Source of the DNA: Pseudomonas taiwanensis DSM 21245
GTDB taxonomy: Bacteria > Pseudomonadota > Gammaproteobacteria > Pseudomonadales > Pseudomonadaceae
NCBI RefSeq assembly: GCF_000425785.1
Contig: NZ_AUEC01000014.1
Location: 62,001-126,000 of the forward strand
Direction: 5' to 3'
DNA length: 64,000 nucleotides
The notes beneath the pieces are model-generated. The model had not been told where the DNA came from, made no database searches, and was given only the letters and a program-made list of their open reading frames with translations. Shown piece by piece: positions 63,129 to 64,000 of this stretch; positions within the stretch are counted from its first letter, which is position 1; every line of letters starts with the position of its first letter. The translations under genes and the position numbers were made by a program.

Positions 63129-64000
63129 ATGCTCGCCTCCCCCTCATCCAGCGCCCGGGGCGTGGTCTTTGCCGTCATCGCCACGCTGTTCTGGGCCAGC
63201 AACTTCATCACCCCCTACGTCACGGGTGAATATGGGATTCTCGACGTGTTGCTGGTGCGTTACCTGTTCACTGGTGCTCTGGGCCTGATTGGCCTGCTGC
63301 TGTATCGCGAGCGGCTGCGCCAGTTGGGGCCCCGGCAATGGCTGACCGGCATGGCCCTGGGCGTCATCGGCTATCTGGTCTACAGCGCCAGCATCGCGGG
63401 GAGCGTGATCTTCGGCGGCCCGACCCTGATCGCCGCCTTCATCGGCTGCGTGCCGGTGCTCCAGGCGCTGCTGGGCAATGTGCACGCGCAACGGGTGGCA
63501 TGGACACGTCTGGCGCTGCCGATCGGGCTGCTGGGCATCGGCCTTTCGCTGATCAACCTGGACCTGTTCACCAGCCCCTACGCCCCTGCTGACGGTGTGC
63601 TCGCCGGGATATTCGCTGGCTTGGCGATCCTCGCCTGGCTGTCGTTCAGCGTCATCAACCAAAACGCGGTCGTCGATCTCGCGCCGCGGGCTACCGCAGC
63701 TTGGACTTGCCTGATGATGGTTGGCGCAGGCCTGGTCGCAGCCCTTCTCGCGCCCCTTGCCAGTGCCTACGACCTGCTGCGCTGGCAGGGGGCTCAATGG
63801 AGCACCGAGGGCGCGCTGCACCTGTATGGCTGGGCAGCGCTGATCGGCGTGTCCTCGTCGCTGGTCGGCGCCGCAGCCTGGAACATCGCCACCCGCCATC
63901 TGCCCATGGTGCTGTCTGGCCAGTTGATCGCCCTGGAGTCGGTGTTCGCCAGCCTGATGGGGTTGGCGTTCGTCGGCCGTGCACCAAGCGCTTTGGAAAC
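63129..64000 (+). CDS. EamA/DMT-superfamily transporter, 5' part
   Basis: 290 residues are present and the frame is open at the end of the window. ATG at 63129 after CCAGGAG. Two EamA repeats of about five helices are visible: VVFAVIATLFWASNFITPYV... GLIGLLLYRERL in the first, and LAGIFAGLAILAWLSFSVINQNAV into the second, ending SGQLIALESVFASLMGLAFVGRAPS. The family exports amino acids, metabolites or drugs. The divergent LysR gene is its likely regulator. Confidence 0.88.
   Translation, partial: MLASPSSSARGVVFAVIATLFWASNFITPYVTGEYGILDVLLVRYLFTGALGLIGLLLYRERLRQLGPRQWLTGMALGVIGYLVYSASIAGSVIFGGPTLIAAFIGCVPVLQALLGNVHAQRVAWTRLALPIGLLGIGLSLINLDLFTSPYAPADGVLAGIFAGLAILAWLSFSVINQNAVVDLAPRATAAWTCLMMVGAGLVAALLAPLASAYDLLRWQGAQWSTEGALHLYGWAALIGVSSSLVGAAAWNIATRHLPMVLSGQLIALESVFASLMGLAFVGRAPSALE

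Overview
The window is high-GC chromosomal DNA from a Pseudomonas, most likely of the P. putida group. The main reason is the complete phenylacetate gene set in the order I recall for P. putida: paaY-paaX on one strand, then paaFGHIJK and paaABCDE-(DUF485)-paaL-phaK-paaZ on the other. Other support comes from DUF1302/DUF1329 envelope proteins, an OprD-type porin, many LysR regulators and an orphan crtZ. Species identity is inference.

Layout. 1-3184: end of an NCS1 permease and a short class II UvrA. 3412-21618: a catabolic island with an acyl-CoA ligase, two acyl-CoA dehydrogenases, an MFS carrier, LysR regulators, DUF1329 and DUF1302 envelope proteins, two DUF202 membrane proteins, an SdsA-like alkyl sulfatase, hydroxyacyl-CoA dehydrogenase, Fe-alcohol dehydrogenase, thioesterase and thiolase. 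Its transcription units share a promoter signature that I find four times with nearly constant spacing. 21710-27707: small accessory units (AraC, YcaC hydrolase, RidA, LysR, an SDR relic, two SDRs and a GlxA-type regulator). 27802-31492: OafA-like acyltransferase, DUF4019-like lipoprotein and a nucleosidase, with AT-rich spacers and inverted repeats. 31808-49151: the phenylacetate catabolon. 49178-64000: unrelated units, including DUF6555-like, ClpP-like, phosphoethanolamine transferase, KGG protein, carrier, aldo/keto reductase, DyP peroxidase, BASS transporter, CrtZ, MgtC, KfrA-like protein, HxlR with a cysteine hydrolase and an MFS exporter, and LysR with a cut-off EamA transporter.

How the genes work together. 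PaaK activates phenylacetate; PaaABCDE epoxidises the ring; PaaG isomerises; PaaZ opens the ring and oxidises the aldehyde; PaaJ, PaaF and PaaH finish to acetyl-CoA and succinyl-CoA. PaaL and PhaK handle uptake, PaaI and PaaY rescue dead-end CoA thioesters, and PaaX represses. GATACA/TGTATC half-sites lie at all three paa promoters. The earlier island looks like a second CoA-dependent route for an aliphatic, possibly sulfated, substrate. It has no enoyl-CoA hydratase or aldehyde dehydrogenase of its own, so its substrate is unknown.
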